Part shown: positions 56,551 through 63,468 of the stretch, in pieces
Layout of the letters: each line of letters begins with the position of its first letter
Numbering within the stretch: position 1 is the stretch's first letter
Virus record (IMG/VR): IMGVR_UViG_3300031951_000022
Span: 1-64,000 of that record
DNA from: a virus
Reading direction: 5' to 3' (one strand)
Length of the DNA: 64,000 nt
Notes under the pieces: generated by a model
What the model saw: only the letters and a program-made list of their open reading frames with translations
Told to the model about the DNA's origin: nothing
Database searches by the model: none
Position numbers and translations under genes: made by a program

Positions 56551-57264
56551 TTAGTGGGAGGGAAACAAGACATTAGCCAAACCACGCGGACACAAATCAC
56601 AATGTACACTATTTTTGGTTTTGGTGCAAGTCACGACACCTCGACCACGACGGATTTCTGGACAAGTAATAAACTTCTCACCCTCCAACACAACCAGCTT
56701 CGGCAGTGCTGCTCTCCATGCGTCGGCTTTAGCCTTACTGCGAGGACGCTTGGGAGCGATTTTAGTATCACTATCGCACCATGCAAAAAGTTTGAAACCA
56801 GCCTCTTTCGCTTGTTTCATATCTTCGCCATCGTGGATACTAGCATACATATTTATGTACTTGCCAAGTTCAGTAGACAGCCGAGTATCATAGATATGGG
56901 TATAAGCCCACATGGTCGGCAGACTACCACCACTAGCAAGAATACTCTCACAAGCCCACAATACATTATTGACATATTCATTGTCGAGTTGACCGTCTTT
57001 AAAAAAGTCGCCACGTTCATGCCAGCGAACATCTTTATTTTTCTTGACAGCATCTACGAGCATCGCACGGATACGATTTTTTTCCGTGATAAGATTTTGC
57101 ATAGCAGCAGGACGAACACCGGGATAGATATTTTCCAAATCCTCAGCATAGCATCCGTTCCCGAGAAAATCACAATCGGGAGGACAAGTATCGCCAACAG
57201 GACGACTCACTACGATACAGTTTTCCTTACCCAACTTATCGTTACCATTTGCCGTTTTCATCAT
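56551..57264 (-). CDS. Conserved phage protein (gp88-like)
   Basis: 237 aa. GNDKLGKENCIVVSRPVGDT...CPPDCDFLGNGCYAE, WHERGDFF and CTKTKNSVHCDLCPRG match a phage family with many conserved cysteines, annotated in mycobacteriophages as gp88-like. Function unknown; cysteines could hold a metal or Fe-S cluster. RBS AGGAG, own promoter. Confidence 0.75.
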   Translation of the reverse strand: MMKTANGNDKLGKENCIVVSRPVGDTCPPDCDFLGNGCYAEDLENIYPGVRPAAMQNLITEKNRIRAMLVDAVKKNKDVRWHERGDFFKDGQLDNEYVNNVLWACESILASGGSLPTMWAYTHIYDTRLSTELGKYINMYASIHDGEDMKQAKEAGFKLFAWCDSDTKIAPKRPRSKAKADAWRAALPKLVVLEGEKFITCPEIRRGRGVVTCTKTKNSVHCDLCPRGLANVLFPSH

Positions 57265-57286
57265 GCTTCTCCTAGCGTGTCTCTCG

Positions 57287-57314
57287 ATTCTACACTATAT
57301 GATCGACAAGTCAA
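57287..57314 (-). promoter_or_regulatory. Sigma-70-like promoter
   Basis: TTGACT, 16 bp, TAGAAT, TCGATC in the spacer. Drives the gp88-like gene. Confidence 0.75.
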
Positions 57315-57344
57315 GAGAGAAACTTTAGCAGAGAAAAATTTAAG

Positions 57345-57426
57345 CGTAAGTCGTTGTGTGGCAAGCACTTACGTCAAGGCCGGCCGCCCGGATTTGCCCT
57401 AAGTCCTTATGCGTAAAGAACTTAGG
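57345..57426. repeat. Twin-hairpin element D (82 nt)
   Basis: Hairpins 57345-57373 (CGTAAGT/ACTTACG) and 57398-57426 (CCTAAGT/ACTTAGG). The second hairpin encodes the last codons and stop of the 26-aa frame upstream. Confidence 0.78.
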
Positions 57427-57479
57427 AGAAGCTCACAAGCTTTTAAGAATTGTTCGGTAGCTTCTGCGTGATTATTCAT
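57399..57479 (-). CDS. Possible 26-aa protein ending in a twin hairpin
   Basis: MNNHAEATEQFLKACELLLS..., helical, ending SSLRIRT inside the twin-hairpin element. Start lies just after tRNA-Arg. No good SD. Plausible but weak. Confidence 0.4.
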   Translation of the reverse strand: MNNHAEATEQFLKACELLLSSLRIRT

Positions 57480-57481
57480 AA

Positions 57482-57553
57482 TAGCCCCAAGAGGAATCGA
57501 ACCTCTAATCACTGCTTAGAAGGCAGTTGTTATGTCCATTTAACTATGGGGCC
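57482..57553 (-). tRNA. tRNA-Arg(TCT)
   Basis: GGCCCCA/TGGGGCT acceptor, anticodon arm ACTGC-CTTCTAA-GCAGT, T-arm GAGG-TTCGATT-CCTC. Reads AGA/AGG. Confidence 0.9.
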
Positions 57554-57617
57554 ATAATACCGATAGCCGCCAGTATTACCAGCGGCGTATCGGATTATTA
57601 TAGCACAGGTGCTAGGT

Positions 57618-57878
57618 TCAGGCAACAGCCTCAACTTCCTCAATCTTACTGGTCTTAGCCTTGTGACCGTCACCGGCATCCTTCACACTGATACCAAAAA
57701 TCCGACTACGAGCAACCTTCCAACCCTGCTCCGAATAGTCCTTGATACCCTGAGCCTTTACCACCACCGGAGTCTCATCCGGCAGAGCATCGGCCAGAGC
57801 CGAACTGATCGTCTGCTCTACAACCTCATGGTCAAGAACTTCGCTGGCAACAGCAACCTCAAAACGATAAACGTGCAT
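57618..57878 (-). CDS. Hypothetical protein
   Basis: 86 aa (MHVYRFEVAVASEVLDHEVV...). Start at 57878 has GAAAGGG. Beta-rich; ends in an acidic/ basic mix. Function unknown. Confidence 0.65.
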   Translation of the reverse strand: MHVYRFEVAVASEVLDHEVVEQTISSALADALPDETPVVVKAQGIKDYSEQGWKVARSRIFGISVKDAGDGHKAKTSKIEEVEAVA

Positions 57879-57921
57879 AATATAAACCCTTTCCAAAAGT
57901 GTTATCGAACCAAGTAAACCA

Positions 57922-57950
57922 ATTCTACCTAATGAATCATCACTTGTCAA
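57922..57950 (-). promoter_or_regulatory. Sigma-70-like promoter
   Basis: TTGACA, 17 bp, TAGAAT. Nearest promoter to the 86-aa gene. Confidence 0.8.
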
Positions 57951-58008
57951 GGGCTAGGTTGAACATTATTTGTTGCGATCAACCAGCGTCTTGTCGTGTG
58001 ATGCTATC

Positions 58009-58036
58009 ATTCTACAATAAGTATCGACACTGTCAA
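58009..58036 (-). promoter_or_regulatory. Second tandem sigma-70-like promoter
   Basis: TTGACA, 16 bp, TAGAAT, TCGATA in the spacer. About 87 bp upstream of the previous promoter; no gene larger than 14 codons lies between. Confidence 0.75.
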
Positions 58037-58076
58037 GTCCATTCGTGAATCATTTTTTCAGATTTGCGAAATTTGC

Positions 58077-58158
58077 TCTAAACCGTTGCAGCATAAGCAC
58101 TTACGTCGAATCCGGCCCCGCGGCCTCGCCCTAAGTTCTTTAGGAGCAAGGCTTTAGG
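58077..58158. repeat. Twin-hairpin element E (82 nt)
   Basis: Hairpins 58077-58105 (weakest first stem) and 58130-58158 (CCTAAGT/CTTTAGG). Directly abuts the TGA of the upstream gene. Confidence 0.7.
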
Positions 58159-58530
58159 TCAAGAAAGAAAACCCTCACAACCCAAGTCCCTCATTTCACG
58201 AAGAAGAAAAAGAGCCTTTTCAGGAGTATTCAGAGTGATGCTCTGCTTGGCATTTGGATTACCAGCAACATGCCTATCGCCCTGAAATCCACCAGTAAAA
58301 ACATCGGTCCAATCCTTGCTCTCTTTCAATCCCCAGCCAGTAGCGGCACGAATAGCCTTAATGCAAGGGATTCGGTTGTCAAGAGTCATACCACCAGTAA
58401 TGGTAACGGTCTTGTTCTGGTTCACACCAAGAGCAACCTCAAAAGCGGTTACGATCCGCTCATAGATTTCCAGATTGCAGTTCGTCGCAAGATTCATAGC
58501 CTCACGAACACTCAGTTCCAACTTAATCAT
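58159..58530 (-). CDS. Ribosomal L7/L12 C-terminal-domain-like protein
   Basis: 123 aa from MIKLELSVREAMNLATNCNL. IPCIKAIRAATGWGLKESKDW mimics the L7/L12 C-terminal helix (IK.VR..TGLGLKEAK). A phage factor contacting elongation factors is possible; inferred. Overlaps the upstream gene by 8 nt. Confidence 0.65.
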   Translation of the reverse strand: MIKLELSVREAMNLATNCNLEIYERIVTAFEVALGVNQNKTVTITGGMTLDNRIPCIKAIRAATGWGLKESKDWTDVFTGGFQGDRHVAGNPNAKQSITLNTPEKALFLLREMRDLGCEGFLS

Positions 58531-59005
58531 ATATTCCAAAACTTTCTGTATATTTAGGTTCGATCTCGTAAATACCGTCAAAATTTCCATTTCGTTCTTC
58601 TAGGACATATACCTGTTTACCACCAGTAATCAAGGTATCATATTCACTATTGTCCCAAATAAACTCATTGTTATCGCTTTCTCGTCGCCAGTGTGGGTCA
58701 CGAAGTGGATTATAATACAGCTTTTCCAGATTGTCAACAGGCAAAATCGGATAAAAACTTTTTCTCAACATAAATTCTTCACATCTTACCCATCCACTCA
58801 CATCATGCACACCAGCCTCAAATACCTGTTTAGCCTTATTGGGTCTATTCCACAGTTTACAACCCCGCATTTCTAACTGATACTCAGCAGGGTCATAATA
58901 GTACACATCGACAGTTTTACCGCCTTGCTTCACTTTCACTTGCCAAAACTTATAGTTTGGCCCATTACTAAGGTGAAATCTAACTTCTGCATGAAGATTT
59001 TTCAT
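58523..59005 (-). CDS. Conserved phage hypothetical
   Basis: 160 aa. PNYKFWQVKVKQGGKTVDVYYYDPAEYQL and VHDVSGWVRCEEF match a phage family. Function unknown. Confidence 0.7.
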   Translation of the reverse strand: MKNLHAEVRFHLSNGPNYKFWQVKVKQGGKTVDVYYYDPAEYQLEMRGCKLWNRPNKAKQVFEAGVHDVSGWVRCEEFMLRKSFYPILPVDNLEKLYYNPLRDPHWRRESDNNEFIWDNSEYDTLITGGKQVYVLEERNGNFDGIYEIEPKYTESFGIYD

Positions 59006-59070
59006 TGTCCATCACTTTATTGGTGTATACTGTAGTATAGTGCTTACCATCTTATCACAAGGAAAACCAT

Positions 59071-59535
59071 ATGTCAATACCAGAAACGAAAGTCTGTGCA
59101 AAATGCAAGATAGAAAAATCGGCTAATGAATATAGTATAGTTAAAACAAAAAGAGGTAAATATAATCCTCATTTAAGTAGCCGTTGTAAATTATGCAGAG
59201 CGGAGGACCAAACCAAACACCGCAAACCATACGATTCAGATTATGCTCTATCTTGGAAGTCTAAAAATCCGGATAAAGTTAAACAATACCAAAAAGATAT
59301 CTATCAAAAAAGAAAGTTACGTTGGGAAAACTTTATGAAAACACAAAAATGTAGTAGATGCGGCATATCTGATTATCGAGTCTTACAATGGCATCATATT
59401 GATCCATCAACTAAAACTATGACAATAGGCGCCCAAGCAAGACAAGGAAAATGGAATCAAATCATGGAAGAAGTCAAAAAATGTATTTGCGTCTGTGCTA
59501 ATTGTCATTTTATTCTTCATTCTGAAGAAAATTAA
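59071..59535 (+). CDS. HNH endonuclease (plus strand)
   Basis: 154 aa. CAKCKIEKSANEY, CKLC, and CSRCGISDYRVLQWHHIDPSTKT then CVCANCHFILH: an HNH core. Opposite strand to its neighbours. RBS AAGGAAAA. Confidence 0.85.
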   Translation: MSIPETKVCAKCKIEKSANEYSIVKTKRGKYNPHLSSRCKLCRAEDQTKHRKPYDSDYALSWKSKNPDKVKQYQKDIYQKRKLRWENFMKTQKCSRCGISDYRVLQWHHIDPSTKTMTIGAQARQGKWNQIMEEVKKCICVCANCHFILHSEEN

Positions 59536-59703
59536 TTATTTCCTACTTTTAGGATTATCAACAGCCTCTGCTAACTTTTCCCACAGATCCTCTACCAGTT
59601 GTTGATTACAGTCAACAGCTCTAAAAGGAACGTAATAAATAGCGTCCAAAAACTCATTGACAAGTTGTTTTAGTTCTTGGAGTTCAATACTTTCAGTTTT
59701 CAT
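59536..59703 (-). CDS. Small helical protein
   Basis: 55 aa (MKTESIELQELKQLVNEFLD...), convergent with the HNH gene. RBS GGAGAG. Own promoter at 59723. Confidence 0.65.
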   Translation of the reverse strand: MKTESIELQELKQLVNEFLDAIYYVPFRAVDCNQQLVEDLWEKLAEAVDNPKSRK

Positions 59704-59722
59704 CTTTCTCTCCTTTGTCACC

Positions 59723-59750
59723 ATTATACCATTCTTTATCGGTAAGTCAA
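59723..59750 (-). promoter_or_regulatory. Sigma-70-like promoter
   Basis: TTGACT, 16 bp, TATAAT, CCGATAA in the spacer. Confidence 0.8.
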
Positions 59751-59759
59751 GTACCACCA

Positions 59760-60352
59760 CACTGATAGTTTTACGAAGAATACGTGGTACTGTATTGTCT
59801 TCAACCTCAAGGTTTTACCTTATCTAAGGAAACTATCAGCAGAGTTGTAACCAGCGGAACTTTTTACGCCCCAGTTCCTATAACCCACCAATACCCCGAT
59901 ATTATGAACCCTTGGAGCAAGGTAAACACTGGTGGAAACCGCCCACGGAAACCTCCCTGTAACCGGATGAACTGCTAGCATCATGTTCCGGTTAGTCTGG
60001 CTCTTGGTGACGGTTACTGGTTGTATTGTATATGGCAACGTTTTTAGCCTATCACAGAGGATGGGAAGGGCGAACGTTTTTAATCCTAACCTATTATCTA
60101 GGAACCATAATAATCATCGTGGTGAGGATGCCATCCCCCATAGATTGGTACTTCTATCTAACGTATAACTCCGTTAGCAACCCCACGCTGCATAACAGCC
60201 GTAGGTTTATCGAAATAGGTTATCCCAATCTAGTCCCGCCGCATGGACCCACGAAAGTTTGTCATAGTACGCTAGGTTTAGTGCTGCTTCTCTATCCTAG
60301 CACGGCTTAGTATGATGTTATCTCTGGCACTTAACCGCTATGTTTGTATTGT
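59760..60352 (-). ncRNA. Large structured RNA (GOLLD/ROOL size class)
   Basis: About 590 nt without a convincing gene, with its own promoter and GC content well above its AT-rich surroundings. A 10-bp perfect stem CTGATAGTTT/AAACTATCAG closes the 3' domain (59761-59838) around CCTTAGATAAGG and AAACCTTGAGGTT hairpins. Further stems include TAACCGGA/TCCGGTTA (8 bp) and TAACG/CGTTA. Length and proximity to tRNAs in a phage match GOLLD and ROOL RNAs; homology is not proven. The 72-aa frame at 59820-60038 has no RBS. Confidence 0.6.
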
Positions 60353-60358
60353 GTCACC

Positions 60359-60386
60359 AATATAGCATACGTTCTTGGTTTGTCAA
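60359..60386 (-). promoter_or_regulatory. Promoter of the large RNA
   Basis: TTGACA, 16 bp, TATATT. Transcription would start near 60352. Confidence 0.8.
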
Positions 60387-60427
60387 GCGTACAACACCGA
60401 ATGAATCGGATTTTCGTTGGTGACTAG

Positions 60428-60529
60428 GGGCGAAGGGTGGAATCGAACCACCTCATGGGCATTTGCTTGCCTACTCCACTGGTCAGTGTCTCGGAACTTC
60501 CCACACGCTACCATTACGCTACATTCGCC
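60428..60529 (-). tRNA. Expanded tRNA-like element (102 nt)
   Basis: Acceptor GGCGAA/TTCGCC and canonical T-arm GGTGG-TTCGATT-CCACC. The 70-nt core has a weak D-arm and a GTGGG/CCCAT stem with a ~40-nt loop in the anticodon position, containing CACTGACCAGTG. No anticodon can be assigned. An insertion or intron-like segment is possible. Confidence 0.6.
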
Positions 60530-60544
60530 ATGTCTTACTCTATC

Positions 60545-60572
60545 ATTCTACACTCTATTATCGGCTTGTCAA
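60545..60572 (-). promoter_or_regulatory. Sigma-70-like promoter
   Basis: TTGACA, 16 bp, TAGAAT, GCCGATAA in the spacer. Drives the 102-nt tRNA-like element. Confidence 0.8.
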
Positions 60573-60589
60573 GAGGGTTTCTTGAATTT

Positions 60590-60796
60590 TTAGTTGGCAG
60601 ACGGAGACAAAACCTTTTCGGCCGTTTCCACAATATAATTCATCATCACCTTTTGCAAAACCTTTTCTGCCAAAAAAATAGCATTAGCCTTATCCATATT
60701 ACCCACACCTTGCATTTGAGCAATACTTACCACAGTTCCAGTAAACTCCATAATTTCTGCCAGAACCATATCGCTTTTAGTTGGTACAGCAATCAT
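60590..60796 (-). CDS. Hypothetical helical protein
   Basis: 68 aa (MIAVPTKSDMVLAEIMEFTG...). RBS AGGAG. Function unknown. Confidence 0.65.
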   Translation of the reverse strand: MIAVPTKSDMVLAEIMEFTGTVVSIAQMQGVGNMDKANAIFLAEKVLQKVMMNYIVETAEKVLSPSAN

Positions 60797-60815
60797 GATT
60801 TTCTCCTCTATTAGG

Positions 60816-60844
60816 ATTCTACACTATGAATTAATGCTTGTCAA
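60816..60844 (-). promoter_or_regulatory. Sigma-70-like promoter
   Basis: TTGACA, 17 bp, TAGAAT. Drives the 68-aa gene. Confidence 0.8.
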
Positions 60845-60856
60845 GGGTACGCAAAT

Positions 60857-60904
60857 CTCGCTGACTAAATCCACCCAAGCCGAATCCGTAGGATTAGGAG
60901 AGAC
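60857..60904. repeat. ~48-nt repeat family, copy 5
   Basis: CTCGCTGACTA ... GAATCCGTAGGATT ... GAGAGAC. Lies between two genes and overlaps the end of the 53-aa gene. Confidence 0.5.
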
Positions 60905-61055
60905 TAGCAATCCGCTCTAGCCAAATGTCTTTACCATATTTTTCGCTAGCTTTCCTAGTCGCGTCAGTTTCGCTAAACGATACAACATAACCCACAAAGC
61001 GATTATGCTGAAAAACACGCCAAGTGTAACCGGCATAGCAGTTCATGGTTTTCAT
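60894..61055 (-). CDS. Small protein
   Basis: 53 aa (MKTMNCYAGYTWRVFQHNRF...), SFSETDATRKASEKYG. Own promoter; CAGGG just before ATG. Ends in repeat copy 5. Confidence 0.6.
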   Translation of the reverse strand: MKTMNCYAGYTWRVFQHNRFVGYVVSFSETDATRKASEKYGKDIWLERIASLS

Positions 61056-61061
61056 ACCCTG

Positions 61062-61089
61062 ATTCTACAGTATTATCGGCATTTGTCAA
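61062..61089 (-). promoter_or_regulatory. Sigma-70-like promoter
   Basis: TTGACA, 16 bp, TAGAAT, GCCGATAA in the spacer. Drives the 53-aa gene. Confidence 0.8.
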
Positions 61090-61107
61090 TAGGAGTCTTT
61101 AATTTGT

Positions 61108-61189
61108 CGTAAGTTGTTGTGGAGCAAAGAGTTACGACGAATCCGGCCCGCCGCCCTAGTCCTAAGTGCTGCCGTAGCAACGACTTAGG
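61108..61189. repeat. Twin-hairpin element F (82 nt)
   Basis: Hairpins 61108-61136 (CGTAA.../TTACG) and 61161-61189 (CCTAAGT/ACTTAGG). Confidence 0.75.
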
Positions 61190-61220
61190 AGAAGGGTTTT
61201 TGGTTTTAGTGTACTAGTGT

Positions 61221-61628
61221 TCAGAGCATAGCCGCAACTGCATTGCGGAAGAGTCGGTTGGTGAACACACACCTACGCACGTTCTTAGTACGCTCTGCAT
61301 AGAAGTTGCGAATACTACCGTCAACCATTTCACACGTTACAAGATGCTTAGTACGCTTGAAATTAGGATCATTAACACGGTAATTACTACGAGCATTAAG
61401 CCTCTTAATCTGGTAGTCATCCATAGTATAAACAGGCTCAATAACCCTAGCAAGAATACGCTCAGGCTCACCATGATAAGGCTGCTCATATTCAAAGTTA
61501 TAAACTTCTCCAACCTTAGCATTGGTAAGCGAACCATGTACGCCACGAACAATATTATACGCCAGAGCAAGCAAAGCAATGACACCAACCACACCAGCAC
61601 CAATCATCACAATCGTTTCATTCGACAT
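61221..61628 (-). CDS. Membrane-anchored protein with WYL-like end
   Basis: 135 aa from MSNETIVMIGAGVVGVIALL. One transmembrane helix, then a beta domain ending NFYAERTKNVRRCVFTNRLF. Start has AAAGGG. Function unknown. Confidence 0.65.
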   Translation of the reverse strand: MSNETIVMIGAGVVGVIALLALAYNIVRGVHGSLTNAKVGEVYNFEYEQPYHGEPERILARVIEPVYTMDDYQIKRLNARSNYRVNDPNFKRTKHLVTCEMVDGSIRNFYAERTKNVRRCVFTNRLFRNAVAAML

Positions 61629-61667
61629 AAAAACCCTTTCTTTAGAAGACAAACCCTCAATGACTCA

Positions 61668-61696
61668 AGTCTATACCATATATCGGCAGTTGTCAA
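61668..61696 (-). promoter_or_regulatory. Sigma-70-like promoter
   Basis: TTGACA, 17 bp, TAGACT, CCGATA in the spacer. Confidence 0.65.
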
Positions 61697-61956
61697 GCGT
61701 GAACTTTACCAAAATTCTCAACCCAAAATTCTTGCATTTCATACAGGTTGACGCCCGTATCATGCCAAGAAATTCGGTCAGGAGTTTCGATACCAATCTT
61801 TCCATGCTTGCAAACCTCACGAATTTCATTCTTGAAAGTGTCGTAAGAATCACACTGGGCCGCAAATCTATTTAGACCTTCATCATTTGATATCCACAAA
61901 CAGACATTCCATGTGGCATAATTAGCATAACCGTTGTAAGTGCCATCAGGACTCAT
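61693..61956 (-). CDS. NGYxNYxTWNV phage protein
   Basis: 87 aa (MSPDGTYNGYANYATWNVCL...), a small phage family (NGYxNYxTWNVxLWI). RBS AAAGGG. Function unknown. Confidence 0.75.
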   Translation of the reverse strand: MSPDGTYNGYANYATWNVCLWISNDEGLNRFAAQCDSYDTFKNEIREVCKHGKIGIETPDRISWHDTGVNLYEMQEFWVENFGKVHA

Positions 61957-61985
61957 GATTAACCCTTTCGTTAGGTGACACCCTA

Positions 61986-62013
61986 AGCATACCATATAGA
62001 TCGGCTAATGCAA
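61986..62013 (-). promoter_or_regulatory. Sigma-70-like promoter
   Basis: TTGCAT, 16 bp, TATGCT, CCGATC in the spacer. Drives the NGY-family gene. Confidence 0.7.
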
Positions 62014-62041
62014 GGGCTAATCTTGAAAAAATTTTTTTAGA

Positions 62042-62123
62042 CGTAAATCCTTGTGGCATAAGTACTTACGTCGAGCTGGGCGGCGCGGCCTCGCCCTAAG
62101 TCCTTTAGTGGCAAGGCTTTACG
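62042..62123. repeat. Twin-hairpin element G (82 nt)
   Basis: Hairpins 62042-62070 and 62095-62123. Ends 7 nt after the upstream stop. Confidence 0.72.
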
Positions 62124-62130
62124 CTCAATT

Positions 62131-62421
62131 TCACTCAAAGTCTACGAAAATTACTTGATTGTAACCCCGCGGCTTAATAGTGAGACTGTCACCATAATCG
62201 TAAGTATCACTCTTAACGCCAGTCATACCAGCCGCAAGCTTAGCCTTTCGCACAATATTACGTTGTGATGCCTCAGAGTTAATAGCAAACTCATAACGGT
62301 TAGCCCAAGAGTAATTAGCTTCACCACCAAAAGTATCGGTCTGCGTAACGGTAACCTTCATCATCTTATTATTCCTATTAGAGAAAAAAGTATCGATCCA
62401 ATTTTTAATGTCTTTACTCAT
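62131..62421 (-). CDS. Phage hypothetical
   Basis: 96 aa. MMKVTVTQTDTFGGEANYSW, NSEASQRNIVRKAKLAAG: family known from phages. Overlaps the acidic gene by 4 nt. Confidence 0.7.
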   Translation of the reverse strand: MSKDIKNWIDTFFSNRNNKMMKVTVTQTDTFGGEANYSWANRYEFAINSEASQRNIVRKAKLAAGMTGVKSDTYDYGDSLTIKPRGYNQVIFVDFE

Positions 62422-62705
62422 TCACCTCCATAATAGTCTTCATACATTGGGGTGTCATCCCCGTAATATCCATAGTCTTCATCTGTACCCCAACCAACAG
62501 ACTCCATAGCCGAATCGTGGTCGCCATCCATGCTATCATCATACTCATCTGCGTCATCCATAGCCCTATCTGTCCACCAATTTTCATCCTCATGACCATC
62601 ATACAGGTACTCGGCAAAAAGAATATCGCTAGGATCATGCTCAACAATCATATCATCATCCTCGTAAGAGTTATCGGGATCGAAAAGGGGGTCAGGGTGA
62701 CTCAT
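62418..62705 (-). CDS. Very acidic protein
   Basis: 95 aa, ~40% D/E (YEDDDMIVEHDPSD, DDADEYDDSMDGDHD). Possible DNA mimic, but no fold is recognised. Confidence 0.65.
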   Translation of the reverse strand: MSHPDPLFDPDNSYEDDDMIVEHDPSDILFAEYLYDGHEDENWWTDRAMDDADEYDDSMDGDHDSAMESVGWGTDEDYGYYGDDTPMYEDYYGGE

Positions 62706-62718
62706 GACTTTCTCCTAT

Positions 62719-62907
62719 TTAAGAAACATACCATACTTCGCCGTTCTCGTCAACCATCTCTTGCGGCTCTGGATACATTTCTTCCCAAAGCCCCGTCACT
62801 TCCGCATAGTCGAAAGGATCGCAGTTCGGTTCGTCAATCGGCTCGACCATACCCTCGTCAACCATTCCGTTCAGGATCGCGTTGATTTCATCAAAATCGT
62901 TCAGCAT
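62719..62907 (-). CDS. Small acidic protein
   Basis: 62 aa (MLNDFDEINAILNGMVDEGM...), ending WEEMYPEPQEMVDE. RBS GGGAG, own promoter at 62933. Confidence 0.65.
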   Translation of the reverse strand: MLNDFDEINAILNGMVDEGMVEPIDEPNCDPFDYAEVTGLWEEMYPEPQEMVDENGEVWYVS

Positions 62908-62932
62908 GATCTTTCTCCCTTGTGATGCTTTC

Positions 62933-62960
62933 ATTCTACAGTATTTATCGACCAATGCAA
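62933..62960 (-). promoter_or_regulatory. Sigma-70-like promoter
   Basis: TTGCAT, 16 bp, TAGAAT, TCGATA in the spacer. Confidence 0.75.
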
Positions 62961-63043
62961 GCGAAATCTTTGGAAAAAAGAAAATATAATTCCATGCCAA
63001 ATGAAGAAAATTCTTTCGGCACAGCATTTGCGTTGAAACTCGC

Positions 63044-63125
63044 CCTAAGTGCTTACGCCACAACAACTTACGTCAAGCCGGGCGGGCCGCGTTCGCCCTA
63101 AGTCCTTATGCTGCAAGCACTTAGG
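63044..63125. repeat. Twin-hairpin element H (82 nt)
   Basis: Hairpins 63044-63072 (CCTAAGT/ACTTACG) and 63097-63125 (CCTAAGT/ACTTAGG). Confidence 0.75.
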
Positions 63126-63138
63126 TTAAGAATTAACT

Positions 63139-63252
63139 TCATTTCTTTCTTGCAGGAAAAACCAAATTAGACAATAATGATACTATCTCTTCATTAACAA
63201 AGCCAATAATAAATGCCACAAATACCCACACCCAGTTTATATCGTCTAACAT
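63139..63252 (-). CDS. Tiny membrane protein, paralog of 63338
   Basis: 37 aa (MLDDINWVWVFVAFIIGFVN...), ending FPARKK. Same design as the protein at 63338-63451. Confidence 0.6.
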   Translation of the reverse strand: MLDDINWVWVFVAFIIGFVNEEIVSLLSNLVFPARKK

Positions 63253-63264
63253 CTGTGTAAGCCT

Positions 63265-63336
63265 TTAGTTTAGAAGTACAGCAAAAATCAGACCGAAAGC
63301 AAAAGCCATGCCGAATATAATAAATTCCTTACGCAT
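63265..63336 (-). CDS. Tiny membrane peptide
   Basis: 23 aa (MRKEFIIFGMAFAFGLIFAV...). RBS AAAAGG. Confidence 0.55.
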   Translation of the reverse strand: MRKEFIIFGMAFAFGLIFAVLLN

Positions 63337-63337
63337 A

Positions 63338-63451
63338 TTACCTTTTCTTCCTAATAGGATAAACCAGATCAGCCACCACCCACGAACTACCCACACCAAT
63401 TATAAAACCAAGGCCCATCCATAGCCATTCTACATTTAGATTATCTAACAT
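63338..63451 (-). CDS. Tiny membrane protein, paralog of 63139
   Basis: 37 aa (MLDNLNVEWLWMGLGFIIGV...), ending YPIRKKR. Probably a tandem duplicate of 63139-63252. Confidence 0.6.
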   Translation of the reverse strand: MLDNLNVEWLWMGLGFIIGVGSSWVVADLVYPIRKKR

Positions 63452-63468
63452 CCATGTATTCCTTTGTT

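Noticed and set aside
59820-60038. 72-aa open frame inside the 590-nt region
   Set aside because: No Shine-Dalgarno, no recognisable motif, and it lies across strong RNA stems; more likely a chance frame in a structured RNA.
51422-63125. Twin hairpins as ordinary intrinsic terminators
   Set aside because: T-runs do not follow the stems consistently, the 24-nt spacer is fixed in length, and copy C sits within an operon.
51422-63125. CRISPR array
   Set aside because: Copies are dispersed kilobases apart with genes between them, with no spacers and no cas genes.
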